A stretch of DNA of 49,047 nucleotides from Fimbriimonadia bacterium (GCA_039961735.1 JABRVX010000022.1:1-49047), one strand, 5' to 3'; counted from the first letter of the stretch, positions 1 to 8,538 are shown. Numbers and translations: made by a program. The notes: a model not told the origin generated them from the sequence alone.

Positions 1-208
1 CTTCCACCACCCCGACCCCCTCATGGCCCAGCACCATCGGATAGGTTGCCTTGGCGGAGCCTATCGCACCGTGACGGAAGAAATGAAGATCCGAACCGCA
101 GATTCCGACGTGCGTCACCCGCACGCGAACCGAGCCTTCGCGCCGTGGAACCTCATCCAGGGTCCCCTCCTGCACTCGGCCGGCCCAGCAAAGTTGCGCG
201 CAACGCAT
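1..208 (-). CDS. Zinc-dependent alcohol/polyol dehydrogenase, N-terminal part (cut by window edge)
   Basis: Only the first 69 residues lie in the window. They show the start of the catalytic GroES-like domain of medium-chain zinc dehydrogenases: an ICGSDLHFF segment with the first catalytic zinc Cys, followed about 20 residues later by LGHEGVG, the GHE zinc/active-site motif. Sorbitol, threonine and glucose dehydrogenases share these motifs, so the substrate cannot be fixed. The ATG overlaps the stop of the upstream ribulokinase as TGATG, which implies translational coupling. A polyol or sugar dehydrogenase beside a ribulokinase fits pentose or polyol catabolism; that role is inferred from context. 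Confidence 0.8.
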   Translation of the reverse strand, partial: MRCAQLCWAGRVQEGTLDEVPRREGSVRVRVTHVGICGSDLHFFRHGAIGSAKATYPMVLGHEGVGVVE

Positions 209-1881
209 CAAGCCGTGCCTCTCACTTCATCTCGAATCTCGATGAGTCGCTTCATCACGTGGAACAGGCTTCCCGTCCACTCTTTGCGCCCGAAGGCGTC
301 GTGCAGATCGCGGTAGAGTGAGAACAGCTTCTTATACACAGCATGTGCGGCAGGATCGGGCATGAACGGCTGCGGGCGCAGCGCGGTCATCGCCTCCTGC
401 GCCTCCGGCACGCTGCGATATGCGCCCCCGACCACCGCGGCAGCTACCGCCGAGCCCAGCGCGCAGGTCTGCGCGGAACGCGAGACGTGCATCGGTCGGT
501 TGGTGATGTCGGCGTATATCTGCATCGCGAGGGGGTTCTTTTCGGCAATCCCTCCGCAGTTCGCCACGCGCTCCACCTTCACGCCATACTCCTCGAAGCG
601 CTCCATGATCACCAGCGCGCCGAATGCCGTAGCCTCGATCAGTGTGCGATAGATCTCCTCGGGCCTGGTATGCAGAGTCTGCCCGACGAGGAGCCCGGTC
701 AATCTTTGATCCACCAGCACCGTGCGGTTGCCGTTGTTCCAGTCGAGCGCCAGCAATCCGGACTCCCCCGGCCGAAGCCGTGCGGCCCCCGCGGTTAGCT
801 CCTCGTGGGTGCCGCCTATGTGCGACACGAACCAATTGAAAATGTCGCCTACTGCCGATTGACCTGCCTCCATGCCGAAGTGACCGGGCAGAATGGACCC
901 GTCCACGATGCCGCACAGCCCCGGGATGTCGGGCAGTGGTCGATCGTTGGGTGCGACCATCATGTCGCAGGTGGAAGTGCCGATGATCTTGACCAACGTT
1001 CCGGGTCGGATGCCCGTTCCCACTGCGCCGAGGTGTGCATCGAAGGCTCCCACTGCGACCGGAATGCCTGCGGGAATCCCGAAACGCCGCGCCCACACTT
1101 CCGCCAACACGCCGGCGGGCTGGTCCACCGTGTATGCCTTGTCGAAGAGCCGCCGACGCAGGTCGCCGAGTTTCGGGTGCAGCGTGCTCAGGAAATCCGC
1201 ATCCGGCAGCCCACCCCACCCGTCGTTGTACATCGCCTTGTGACCAGCGGCACACACGCTCGGGCGATAGGCTCCGGGGCGACAAGTTCCCGTCAGCACG
1301 GCAGGCACGAAGTCCGCGCACTCTATCCAGATGTGGGCCGCGTCGAACACCTCCGGCGCGACGCGAAGGCAATGCAGGATCTTGGACCAGAACCACTCGG
1401 ACGAGTAGGTACCGCCGCATTTCAGCAGGTAGTGGGGGCGTAGTTCGGCGGCCTTGGCAGTAATTTCCGCAGCCTCTGCGGTGCTCGTGTGGTCCTTCCA
1501 AAGCCACGCCATCGCGTTGGGGTTGTCGCGGAATCGCTCGTGGAAAGCGAGAGGCGTGCCCTCTGCATCGAGGGGCAAGGGAGTGCTGCCTGTGGTGTCC
1601 ACGCCGATGGCCAGAATCTGCGTCGGGTCGAAGCCCGGCTCATTGGCTGCAGCGTCCCGTATGGCACCACGAACGGCCTCGTCCATGCCGGTGAGGTAGT
1701 CGTCTGGGTGCTGGCGGGCGAGATCCGGGTCGCGCTCGTCGAGGATGATTCCCTCGACTCCGTGGGGATAGGCGGCCACGTGCGTGCCGACTTCGGCCCC
1801 ATCGGAGACGCGCACGATCAGTGCACGGACTGTGTTAGTGCCGAAGTCCAGCCCTAGAGCGAAAGAGCGAGTGTCTATCAC
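208..1881 (-). CDS. araB: Ribulokinase (FGGY carbohydrate kinase)
   Basis: Probable ATP-dependent phosphorylation of L-ribulose at C5 in the arabinose/ribulose pathway; cytoplasmic. The protein of 557 residues matches ribulokinases (about 560), longer than xylulokinase or glycerol kinase. The N-terminal ALGLDFGTNTVRAL is the FGGY phosphate-binding segment, and GAFDAHLGAVGTG and NCGGIAEKNPLAMQIYADI match the two conserved ATPase-fold blocks. The GTG start at 1881 is preferred because AAAGGAG lies 8 bases upstream; the open frame continues to 1983 without a better site. It sits 71 bases after the carboxylesterase gene and is coupled to the dehydrogenase downstream. No araA or araD is seen here, so ribulose arising from a polyol oxidised by the neighbouring dehydrogenase is possible. 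Confidence 0.85.
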   Translation of the reverse strand: MIDTRSFALGLDFGTNTVRALIVRVSDGAEVGTHVAAYPHGVEGIILDERDPDLARQHPDDYLTGMDEAVRGAIRDAAANEPGFDPTQILAIGVDTTGSTPLPLDAEGTPLAFHERFRDNPNAMAWLWKDHTSTAEAAEITAKAAELRPHYLLKCGGTYSSEWFWSKILHCLRVAPEVFDAAHIWIECADFVPAVLTGTCRPGAYRPSVCAAGHKAMYNDGWGGLPDADFLSTLHPKLGDLRRRLFDKAYTVDQPAGVLAEVWARRFGIPAGIPVAVGAFDAHLGAVGTGIRPGTLVKIIGTSTCDMMVAPNDRPLPDIPGLCGIVDGSILPGHFGMEAGQSAVGDIFNWFVSHIGGTHEELTAGAARLRPGESGLLALDWNNGNRTVLVDQRLTGLLVGQTLHTRPEEIYRTLIEATAFGALVIMERFEEYGVKVERVANCGGIAEKNPLAMQIYADITNRPMHVSRSAQTCALGSAVAAAVVGGAYRSVPEAQEAMTALRPQPFMPDPAAHAVYKKLFSLYRDLHDAFGRKEWTGSLFHVMKRLIEIRDEVRGTA

Positions 1882-1952
1882 CGAAGCGGCTCCTTTCGGG
1901 GCAGTTCTTCTGCTCCGTTTTTCGACGTGCTGGTGCCGAGACCTGCGTGCGA

Positions 1953-2609
1953 CTAGGCCTTGGTAAGCCGCTCCGCGAGCCACTCAGCGGCATCGGTGGC
2001 CTCTCGGTCCGAGATGCCGTGTGCGACAGGGTACTCTCGGTACGTGAGGTCCGCACCGGCGTCGCGGAGGGCAGCCGCTATGGCGTGCCCGGCAGTGAGA
2101 GGCACCAGCGGATCGGCAGTACCGTGGGCGATGAAGTAGGGTTTCGCGCGAACCTCCTCCCATCGGTACGGGAGCGCCTCGGTCTCGATGAGGAAACCGC
2201 TGAGACCGATCACTCCGGCCACCAGAGACGGCCGATGAAGCGAGACGGCTAGCGACATTGCCGACCCCATGCTGAAGCCGTACAGGAACATGCGCTCTGC
2301 ATCCACCGGGTAGGTGCGCGGCAAGTGCTCCAGGAACTGCACCAGCAGCCCCAGCGACTCCAAGAAGCTCGGTATGTCGGGAGTGAGGCGCTCGTCAATC
2401 TCATGCCAGGTCGCACCGCCGAAGCCATACGGCCGGGGAGCCCTTGCAGAAACTACCGCGACACGCTCTGGCAACAGCTTGCCGAGCGGCAGAAGGTCGT
2501 ACTCGTCAGCCCCTAGGCCGTGGAGAAACACGACCGCCGGATGGGGTGGGCTCCCAGATCGAGCTGGAGCGTAGATGTGACGAAGGGATAAGGATGGGGA
2601 GCGGTCCAT
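1953..2609 (-). CDS. Phospholipase/carboxylesterase family alpha/beta hydrolase
   Basis: Serine hydrolase of 218 residues in the acyl-protein thioesterase/carboxylesterase type 2 group. Visible motifs: the oxyanion strand VVFLHGLGADEYDL, the nucleophile elbow YGFSMG, the catalytic Asp in HGTADPLVP and the catalytic His in PVAHGIS, all in the expected order and spacing. No signal peptide, so cytoplasmic. The ATG at 2609 begins the conserved part; the frame stays open to 3005 but that part overlaps the divergent gene. First gene of a probable operon with ribulokinase and the dehydrogenase. The natural ester is unknown; deacylation of sugar-linked esters is only a guess. Confidence 0.8.
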   Translation of the reverse strand: MDRSPSLSLRHIYAPARSGSPPHPAVVFLHGLGADEYDLLPLGKLLPERVAVVSARAPRPYGFGGATWHEIDERLTPDIPSFLESLGLLVQFLEHLPRTYPVDAERMFLYGFSMGSAMSLAVSLHRPSLVAGVIGLSGFLIETEALPYRWEEVRAKPYFIAHGTADPLVPLTAGHAIAAALRDAGADLTYREYPVAHGISDREATDAAEWLAERLTKA

Positions 2610-2619
2610 GCGATGCGTT

Positions 2620-2635
2620 GTACCCGCGGGGGTAC
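2620..2635. promoter_or_regulatory. Inverted repeat in a divergent intergenic region
   Basis: Arms GTACCC (2620-2625) and GGGTAC (2630-2635) flank a 4-base centre in the 78-base gap between the divergent esterase and exported-protein genes. The position suits a shared operator, but no regulator gene is nearby and the site is short. Confidence 0.25.
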
Positions 2636-2687
2636 AGTACGCTGCGCCTGAGGGTGCGCTCAGCGGATTCACGGAGGAGAGGACGGC

Positions 2688-3335
2688 ATGAGAACGGCGG
2701 CGCTGGTGATTGCAGCAATGGCGGCAGTGACCGTCCATGGCGACCGGCTCTTCGACATCCCGACGGGTTCCATTGCTCAGCGCGGAACTTTGCGGATGGA
2801 CTTCTTCGCCGCAACCTCCGACTTGGATCTCAACCGGCAACGCTTGCAGGTGACTGCCACGAAGAACGTGGAGCTGACGGTCTCGCGCGAAGCGCTTCCC
2901 GGCATCCACACCCGCGAAAGCCTCGACTTCCACTACAACTACGTCCCTCCGATCACCGAACGCTTCCCCGGCATCAGCGTCGGCGTTCTGGACGTGTTGG
3001 GGCACACCAAGGCCGGGCGCGCGCCCTATCTGGCATTCAGCTATTCGCTACCGATGATGAACGCGGCCGCGTGGGAGAAGGATTTTCTGCTGCACTTCGG
3101 CTTCGGCAGCGGGGCGATCGGAGGGGTTTTCGCGGGCTTCGAGTTCCCGCTGACCAACAACTTCACCCTATGGGGGGAGCACGACAGCAGACGGATTAAT
3201 GCCGGCGCTCAGTGGACGCCGTCGAGGGGGCTCGGAATCCGGCTCTTTATGTCCGACAGCCGCGCTTGGTTCGGTCTCGGCTTTATCCACACGTTCGGAC
3301 GGACGGGCATCCCGGCCGACGACATCGAACCCTAG
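2688..3335 (+). CDS. Exported beta-rich protein, YjbH-like outer-membrane candidate
   Basis: Protein of 215 residues with a short signal peptide (MRTAALVIAAMAAVTVHG, probable cleavage before DRLF). The rest alternates hydrophobic and polar residues and ends in strand-like stretches (RLFMSDSRAWFGLGFIHTFGR), as in small outer-membrane barrels. Segments such as PTGSIAQRGTLRMDFF and the NVELTVSRE pattern recall the YjbH/DUF940 family of polysaccharide-associated outer-membrane proteins, a low-confidence assignment from memory. GGAGGAGAGG precedes the ATG. Its stop overlaps that of prpC in a shared CTAG. No polysaccharide genes are adjacent. Confidence 0.7.
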   Translation: MRTAALVIAAMAAVTVHGDRLFDIPTGSIAQRGTLRMDFFAATSDLDLNRQRLQVTATKNVELTVSREALPGIHTRESLDFHYNYVPPITERFPGISVGVLDVLGHTKAGRAPYLAFSYSLPMMNAAAWEKDFLLHFGFGSGAIGGVFAGFEFPLTNNFTLWGEHDSRRINAGAQWTPSRGLGIRLFMSDSRAWFGLGFIHTFGRTGIPADDIEP

Positions 3336-4459
3336 CGATCCGATAGTGGGACGAACTCCCGAGGCGCTGGTCCGTTGTAGAGCGAGGTCGGGCGGATGAT
3401 GCGGTTCGCCGACAACTGCTCGATCATGTGCGCCGACCAGCCCACGGTCCGCGACGCCGCGAAGAGGGGCGTATACAGCGGGATAGGCAGGCCTAGAAGG
3501 TAGTAGGTCCATGCCGAGGGGAAGTCCAGGTTCGGAAACAGCTTCTTCGCTTCCCACATCTCCTGCTCGATGGCCTCCGCGATCTCGAACCACTTCCAGT
3601 CGCCCTTCTGCTCGCACACCCGCTTGCCGAACTCCTTCATCACGCCCGCTCGGCTGTCCGAGTGCTTGTACTCGCGGTGCCCGAAGCCCATCACCTTCTT
3701 CTTGGCGGCAAGTGCTTCGCGGATGTACTCCCTCGCCCGGTCCGGCGTGCCGACGTCGAGCAACAACTCCATGGCTGCCTCGTTTGCGCCTCCGTGCAAG
3801 GGCCCCTTCAATGCACCGATGGCCGCGATAGTGCCGGAGTAGAGGTCGCTCAACGTGCTCACTACCACGCGGGAGGCAAAGGTCGAAGCGTTCAGGCCAT
3901 GCTCCATGTAGAGGATCAGCGAGCCGTTGATGACGTGCTCAGCGAGTGGGTCGGGCCTCTGGCCCGTAAGCATATAGAGGATGTTTCCGGCGTGCGAGAT
4001 GGAGGAATCCGGTTGCACCGGTGGCTCGCCCTGGACAACGATGCGATAGCCGTTTGGAACGAGTGCCCCGATCTGCCCGATGAGCCGAATCGCCTTCCGC
4101 ATGTTGGCTTCGGCGGAGTGGTCCGTACGGTCCGGGTCGTGCAGTGCAAGCAACGACACGCCTGCCCGCAGTATGTCCATCGGATGCGCTTCCTTGGGGA
4201 ACGAGCGTAAGGCGTCGTACACTGCGGCAGGAACGCAACGGCCTTCTGCAATCGCAGCGCAGAAGTTCGCGAGCTGGTCGCGATTCGGAAGCTCGCCGTT
4301 CAGCACGAGGAAAGCGACTTCCTCGAAGCTCGCTTGTTCGGCGAGCACGTGCACGTCGTAGCCGCGATAGGTCAAGACGCTCCGCTCGACGTCTATGTCC
4401 GAGATACCGGAGACGGCTGCAACGACCCCTTGAAGCCCAGGGCTATACTCTGACGCCAT
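3332..4459 (-). CDS. prpC: 2-methylcitrate synthase / citrate synthase
   Basis: Condenses propionyl-CoA (or acetyl-CoA) with oxaloacetate. The 375 residues match the short bacterial citrate synthase/PrpC type (about 370-390). Catalytic segments: GPLHGGANEAAMELL with the first active-site His and GFGHREYK with the second; the usual RVYK is REYK here and the following D-P-R is D-S-R. Early motifs LTYRGYDVHVLAEQASFEEVAFLVLNGELP fit the family. It lies 15 bases downstream of the PrpB-like lyase, which favours 2-methylcitrate synthase over the TCA enzyme, though sequence alone does not exclude dual use. GGGGGGAAGG precedes the ATG. No prpD is in the window. Confidence 0.82.
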   Translation of the reverse strand: MASEYSPGLQGVVAAVSGISDIDVERSVLTYRGYDVHVLAEQASFEEVAFLVLNGELPNRDQLANFCAAIAEGRCVPAAVYDALRSFPKEAHPMDILRAGVSLLALHDPDRTDHSAEANMRKAIRLIGQIGALVPNGYRIVVQGEPPVQPDSSISHAGNILYMLTGQRPDPLAEHVINGSLILYMEHGLNASTFASRVVVSTLSDLYSGTIAAIGALKGPLHGGANEAAMELLLDVGTPDRAREYIREALAAKKKVMGFGHREYKHSDSRAGVMKEFGKRVCEQKGDWKWFEIAEAIEQEMWEAKKLFPNLDFPSAWTYYLLGLPIPLYTPLFAASRTVGWSAHMIEQLSANRIIRPTSLYNGPAPREFVPLSDR

Positions 4460-4474
4460 ACCTTCCCCCCAACG

Positions 4475-5350
4475 TTAGCCAGGAAAACGTTCCGACAAGG
4501 CCCGGTCCGCCTGATCGAATGCTGCGTAGTCGATCAGCTCGTAAAGCTCCTGACGGGTGCGCATCCGATCCAGCAACTCGGATTGGGTCCCGGAGCGCTT
4601 CAATTCTGTGTACGTCTCCCCTACCGCTGCCAGCATCACGCGAAAAGCGGTCATGGGAAAGATGACGAGATTGTACCCAAGGGCCCCGAAGCGCTCGGCC
4701 GGGATGATTGGCGTCTTGCCGAACTCCGTCATGTTGGCGAGCAGCGGCACGTCGAGTGCAGAGCGAAACGCTGCGAACTCCTCCTCACCCTCCAGCCCCT
4801 CGGGAAAGATGGCGTCGGCGCCTGCCTGGACGTAGGCCTGTGCACGCCGCACCGCAGCCTCCACTCCCTCGACGCTTCTTGCATCTGTTCGCGCCATGAT
4901 CACGAAGTCGGGGTCGGACCGCGCCTCGCATGCCGCCGCGATCTTCTGCTGCATCTGCGAGACGGGAATCACCCGCTTACCGTCCAGATGACCGCAGCGC
5001 TTGGGAAACAACTGGTCCTCCAGATGTAGTCCGGCCAAGCCTGCCGCCTCGAACTCGCGGACCGTTCTCATCACGTTGTGCACCTCACCATAGCCCGTGT
5101 CGGCGTCGCACAGACACGGAAGGGGCGTGGCATCGGTGATGTATTTTGCCTGGCGCGCCATCTCGGTGAGAGTGAGCAGCCCGATGTCTGGCACGGCCAT
5201 GAGCGAGTTAGTTACCCCCGCCCCCGAGATGTACAACCCCTCGAATCCGGCTGCCGTGGCGAGACGGGCGGTGACCGCATCGTACACGCCGGGCAGGACG
5301 ACACCGATGCCGTTCATCAGCGCCCTAAGCTGAGACGCACGTGTTGCCAT
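4475..5350 (-). CDS. prpB: 2-methylisocitrate lyase (PEP mutase/isocitrate lyase family)
   Basis: Cleaves 2-methylisocitrate to pyruvate and succinate, the last step of the methylcitrate cycle. From the ATG at 5350 the protein has 291 residues, as is usual for PrpB (about 295). It carries the metal-binding DADTGYGE motif and the KRCGHLDGK loop with the catalytic Cys that separates lyases from phosphonomutases. The frame continues upstream to 5584, but the conserved N-terminus (ASQLRALMNGIGVVLPGVYDAVTARLA) begins right after this ATG. It is first in a two-gene operon with prpC; the pair implies propionate disposal, probably from odd-chain or branched substrates. Confidence 0.85.
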   Translation of the reverse strand: MATRASQLRALMNGIGVVLPGVYDAVTARLATAAGFEGLYISGAGVTNSLMAVPDIGLLTLTEMARQAKYITDATPLPCLCDADTGYGEVHNVMRTVREFEAAGLAGLHLEDQLFPKRCGHLDGKRVIPVSQMQQKIAAACEARSDPDFVIMARTDARSVEGVEAAVRRAQAYVQAGADAIFPEGLEGEEEFAAFRSALDVPLLANMTEFGKTPIIPAERFGALGYNLVIFPMTAFRVMLAAVGETYTELKRSGTQSELLDRMRTRQELYELIDYAAFDQADRALSERFPG

Positions 5351-5571
5351 GCCCCCAATGATGCACCACGAGGCATCCCGAATGCCGACTTGGGAGCGCC
5401 ATCTCATGGGCGGGTGGTGGTTGCGAAGTAGGGCGCGGATGCCCCCGGTCACTCCAGCGGGGTATACCTGGAGGTCGCGCACAGGATTGCCGCGCCGTGC
5501 GGGGAACCTTTCAGGTGGCGCAGCGACGCGCCGGACGAGCGGACACCGGTTGAGCGGAGGACAAGACGCAG

Positions 5572-6396
5572 ATGAACGGCGCATCCGCCCCTACACAGGT
5601 GGAGGGCGTAACCGTGGAGAACGCGTGGCTCCATTGCGCTAACCCGAAGTGCAAGAAGACCCTCTTCGCCCGTGAGTTCGAGCGGAGTCTCAAGGTCTGC
5701 AAGCATTGCGGGCACCATTCGCGCCTGTCCGCCAGAGAACGCATTGCGGTTACCGCCGACGAGGGCAGCTTCACGGAGTTGTTCGGCGAACTGCGTTCGG
5801 CAGATCCTTTGCAGTTCCCAAGCTATGCCGAAAAGATGAGGGCCGCCGAGTCCTCGACGGGTAGCAGCGATGCGCTCCTGGTAGGCACCGCCCTGTTGAA
5901 CGAGCGACGTGTGGTGCTAGGCGTCATGGAGTTCGGCTTTATGGGCGGCAGCATGGGTTCGGTGGTGGGCGAGCGCATGTACCGCGCATTCGAGCTCGCT
6001 GCCAAGGAGAAGCTGCCGGTGATCGTGTTCGCCGCGAGCGGCGGGGCTAGGATGCAAGAAGGCCTGATCGCTCTTATGCAGATGGCCAAGACCGCGGCGG
6101 GCGTGAACTTAGTGAACGAGGCCGGCGTTCCCTACATCTCGGTATTCACGAACCCCACAATGGCAGGCGTGCTCGCTTCGTTCGCATCGCTCGGCGACAT
6201 CATCCTCGCAGAGCCGGGGGCCAAGGTCGGCTTCGCAGGCGAGCGGGTTGCGGCCCAGGCGACCGTGGGCAAGCCCCCGCCGGACTTCCAGACCGCGGAG
6301 TTTCAATACCGACACGGCATGATTGACCGTATCGTGCACCGGAAGGACATGCGGCGTACACTGAACGGTCTCATCTCATTGCTGGTGGGAGAGTGA
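5572..6396 (+). CDS. accD: Acetyl-CoA carboxylase, carboxyltransferase beta subunit
   Basis: Beta half of the carboxyltransferase that makes malonyl-CoA for fatty-acid synthesis; cytoplasmic, paired with AccA. 274 residues. The N-terminal zinc ribbon has Cys22, Cys27, Cys43 and Cys46, so its first pair is C-x4-C instead of the usual C-x2-C, a two-residue insertion. The crotonase-like core shows FMGGSMGSVVGERMYRAFELA, FAASGGARMQEGLIALMQM and GFAGERV. GGAGG lies 11 bases before the ATG. Followed 4 bases after its stop by a small protein gene and then accA, forming one operon. Confidence 0.95.
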   Translation: MNGASAPTQVEGVTVENAWLHCANPKCKKTLFAREFERSLKVCKHCGHHSRLSARERIAVTADEGSFTELFGELRSADPLQFPSYAEKMRAAESSTGSSDALLVGTALLNERRVVLGVMEFGFMGGSMGSVVGERMYRAFELAAKEKLPVIVFAASGGARMQEGLIALMQMAKTAAGVNLVNEAGVPYISVFTNPTMAGVLASFASLGDIILAEPGAKVGFAGERVAAQATVGKPPPDFQTAEFQYRHGMIDRIVHRKDMRRTLNGLISLLVGE

Positions 6397-6400
6397 ACCG

Positions 6401-6592
6401 ATGTCCAAGGCCGAGACCGAACTGCAGGAACTGCTCAGGGAGCTTCGCGAGAAGGTGGAGCATGTGCGGCGCCTGATGCACGAGCGAGGCGACGCCCTGG
6501 ACGAAGAGCCGGTCCGTGCGGTCGTGCACATGCGCGTGCCGATGGAGGAAGCCGCGGAGCCGACAGCGAGCGAGGGGGCTGAAGACAGCTAA
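6401..6592 (+). CDS. Small coiled-coil-like protein between accD and accA
   Basis: 63 residues: an N-terminal Leu/Glu/Arg-rich heptad-like half (ETELQELLRELREKVEHVRRLMHERG) and an acidic, Ala/Glu-rich tail. No family recognised. It starts 4 bases after accD, and its TAA overlaps the accA ATG (TAATG), so it is probably translated with both and could be a dedicated partner of the carboxyltransferase. Its first helix resembles in style the N-terminal coil of AccA (LQELRQQIQKIEQFA), hinting at a split or duplicated coil; this is inference. Confidence 0.65.
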   Translation: MSKAETELQELLRELREKVEHVRRLMHERGDALDEEPVRAVVHMRVPMEEAAEPTASEGAEDS

Positions 6593-7557
6593 TGGCCCAT
6601 TTGGACTTCTCGGAGCTCGAGCGGCCGCTACAGGAGCTGCGGCAGCAGATTCAGAAGATCGAGCAGTTCGCTCGCGACAGCAACCTGCCTGAGCCTGCAG
6701 AGCTGGCACGCCATCGAGATCACCTCCGCCGCCTCGAGGAGCGGGTCTACTCGAACCTCACTGCGTGGGACAAGACGCTGATCGCACGCCACCCTCAGCG
6801 TCCGCAAGCACTCGACTTCGTGCGCAATATGTTCGAGGAGTTCACCGAGCTGCACGGTGATAGGAAGGGCAGCGAGGAGGGGGCGATCGTAGCTGGCCTC
6901 GCTCGACTCGATGGCAGGCGCGTGGCCGTCGTCGCACAGCAAAAAGGTCGAGACGCGAAGGAACGCAAGCTGCGTAACTTCGGCATGGCGAGACCTGGCG
7001 CCTATCGCAAGGCGATGCGGATGATGGACCTGGCGGATCGCTTCCACCTCCCGTTGATCACGCTGGTGGATACGCCCGCCGCGGATCCGGGAGTGGAGTC
7101 GGAGCAAGCGGGCATAAGCTGGGTAATTGCGGAGAGCATGGCGCGCATGTTCCGACTGAAGGTGCCCGTGGTGTCGGCGGTGCTGGGCGAGGGGGGGAGC
7201 GGAGGCGCCATCGCTCTGGCCTGCGCGAACAAGGTGCTAATGCTGAAGTACGCCATCTACTCGGTGATTCCACCCGAAGGATGCGCGGCGATCCTTTGGC
7301 GTGATCCCAACCGGCGGGCCGAAGCCGCGGCGGCGTTGCGTCTCACCGCGGACGACGCGCTGCACTTCGGGTTGGCCGACGAGGTGGTTCCCGAGCCTCC
7401 CGGCGCAGCGCATACCTACCCCTTGGACGTGGCTACATCACTTCGAGAGGCGCTGTCCCGTGCGCTATCCGAGCTGGCACAGGTACCACCATCGGATCTG
7501 CTGAGTGAGCGGCGGGCTCGCTTCGAGCGTTTGGGCGTAACTTTGTCGGCGGTGTGA
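6592..7557 (+). CDS. accA: Acetyl-CoA carboxylase, carboxyltransferase alpha subunit
   Basis: Alpha half of carboxyltransferase, 321 residues, the usual length. Order: N-terminal coiled coil (residues 5-50), then ARHPQRPQALDFVRNMFEEFTELHGDRKG, the nucleotide-loop region GRRVAVVAQQKGRD, the crotonase core with VDTPAADPGVESEQAGISW, and the oxyanion GEGGSGGAIALACANKVLMLKYAIYSVIPPEGCAAILW. These are hallmark AccA segments. The start overlaps the upstream small ORF. It ends 4 bases from the convergent pyrF stop, with no obvious terminator between. Confidence 0.96.
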   Translation: MAHLDFSELERPLQELRQQIQKIEQFARDSNLPEPAELARHRDHLRRLEERVYSNLTAWDKTLIARHPQRPQALDFVRNMFEEFTELHGDRKGSEEGAIVAGLARLDGRRVAVVAQQKGRDAKERKLRNFGMARPGAYRKAMRMMDLADRFHLPLITLVDTPAADPGVESEQAGISWVIAESMARMFRLKVPVVSAVLGEGGSGGAIALACANKVLMLKYAIYSVIPPEGCAAILWRDPNRRAEAAAALRLTADDALHFGLADEVVPEPPGAAHTYPLDVATSLREALSRALSELAQVPPSDLLSERRARFERLGVTLSAV

Positions 7558-7561
7558 TCCG

Positions 7562-8275
7562 CTAGGCCGAGGGCTCCGGGGTGACCAGCAGTTGCTCCAG
7601 TGCCGCAACCGGGTCACGGCTCGCGGTGAGCGCCCGACCCACCACCACGTAACTCGCTCCTGCCTCGAACGCTTCGCCGATGGTCGCCGTGCGCCGCTGG
7701 TCGTGCACCTCGGCGCCTGGATGCCGCACTCCCGGACAGACGATGAGGAAGTCGGGGGAGACGAAGGCGCGTATGCGCGGCGCCTCGTGAGCCGAGCAGA
7801 CCACGCCATCCAGCCCCGAACTCAGGGCCAGCCGCGCCATCGCGTCGGCGTGGTCGTCCACGCTGCGACCTATACCCAGCTCCTCGCGCAAAATCTCGTC
7901 GGTGAGGCTGGTCAGCACGGTGACGCCGACCAAGAAGGGCCTCTCGAGCGGCCCGGCGTCCACGGCGGCGTCCACCGCTGCGCGCAACATGGCGCTGCCA
8001 CCCGAGGTGTGCAGGGTGAGCATCCACACGCCGTAACGTGCCGCTTCGTACACCGCGAGGGCGACGGTGTTCGGGATGTCGTGGAACTTGAGGTCGAGGA
8101 AGATGCGTTCGGCACCGGCGTCGCGCAGGCGGGCGATCACGTCCAGTCCGTGATTCACCACCAGCGCCGGTCCGATCTTGAACGACGTGATGCTCTCGGA
8201 CAGGCTGTGCACTAGGGCCGCGGCATCCTTGAGAGAGCTCGTGTCTAGCGCGACGATTACCCTGCTACGATTCAC
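7562..8275 (-). CDS. pyrF: Orotidine 5'-phosphate decarboxylase
   Basis: Last step of UMP synthesis (OMP to UMP). The 237 residues match the short bacterial class. Active-site pattern: VIVALD near the start, FKIGPAL with the substrate-site Lys, FLDLKFHDIPNTV holding the D-x-K-x-x-D catalytic signature, and VVGRALTASRDP at the phosphate site. The GTG at 8275 is chosen because the conserved strand begins three codons later and GGGGGG lies just upstream; the frame is open to 8416 but that part is repeat-like. A TACAAT box on this strand (8301-8306) could be its -10. Confidence 0.93.
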   Translation of the reverse strand: MNRSRVIVALDTSSLKDAAALVHSLSESITSFKIGPALVVNHGLDVIARLRDAGAERIFLDLKFHDIPNTVALAVYEAARYGVWMLTLHTSGGSAMLRAAVDAAVDAGPLERPFLVGVTVLTSLTDEILREELGIGRSVDDHADAMARLALSSGLDGVVCSAHEAPRIRAFVSPDFLIVCPGVRHPGAEVHDQRRTATIGEAFEAGASYVVVGRALTASRDPVAALEQLLVTPEPSA

Positions 8276-8382
8276 CCGACACCCCCCGAGCGGATAGCCT
8301 ATTGTATCCCGTGCCGGCTCCGGTCGGTGACCGCAACCCACCCTCTCCGCCCGGCCGAGCTGTTGCGAGATTGCGTAGCCGC

Positions 8383-8505
8383 GTAATTCCGGCGTCTCGC
8401 TGGTTCCGATACTCATCGCCGGGACGGCGATGCCACGGCTGTAACCCCCCGTGGTTCCGGCGTCCTCGCCGGTTCCGAACCCATCGCCGAGACGGCGATG
8501 CCACG
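8383..8505. repeat. Tandem REP-like double-hairpin repeat (two 55-base units)
   Basis: Units at 8383-8437 and 8451-8505, period 68. Each has two potential hairpins: CCGGCG/CGCCGG (one G-U pair in unit 1) and a perfect 8-bp stem CATCGCCG/CGGCGATG with loop GGA in unit 1 and AGA in unit 2. Changes between units fall mainly in loops or preserve pairing. This looks like an intergenic palindromic repeat (REP-like), possibly dispersed in the genome; no transposase is adjacent. Confidence 0.75.
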
Positions 8506-8514
8506 ATATCTATC

Positions 8515-8538
8515 TCCCCATCCGCCCTCGGATGGGGG
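8515..8538. repeat. GC-rich hairpin
   Basis: Arms TCCCCATCCG (8515-8524) and CGGATGGGGG (8529-8538) with loop CCCT, 10 bases after the tandem repeat. There is no T-run on either side, so it is not a clear intrinsic terminator; it may belong to the same repeat family. Confidence 0.45.

Noticed and set aside
332-1507. 391-codon ORF in another frame of the ribulokinase gene
   Set aside because: Arg/Gly/His-rich shadow frame of GC-rich coding DNA with no conserved motif.
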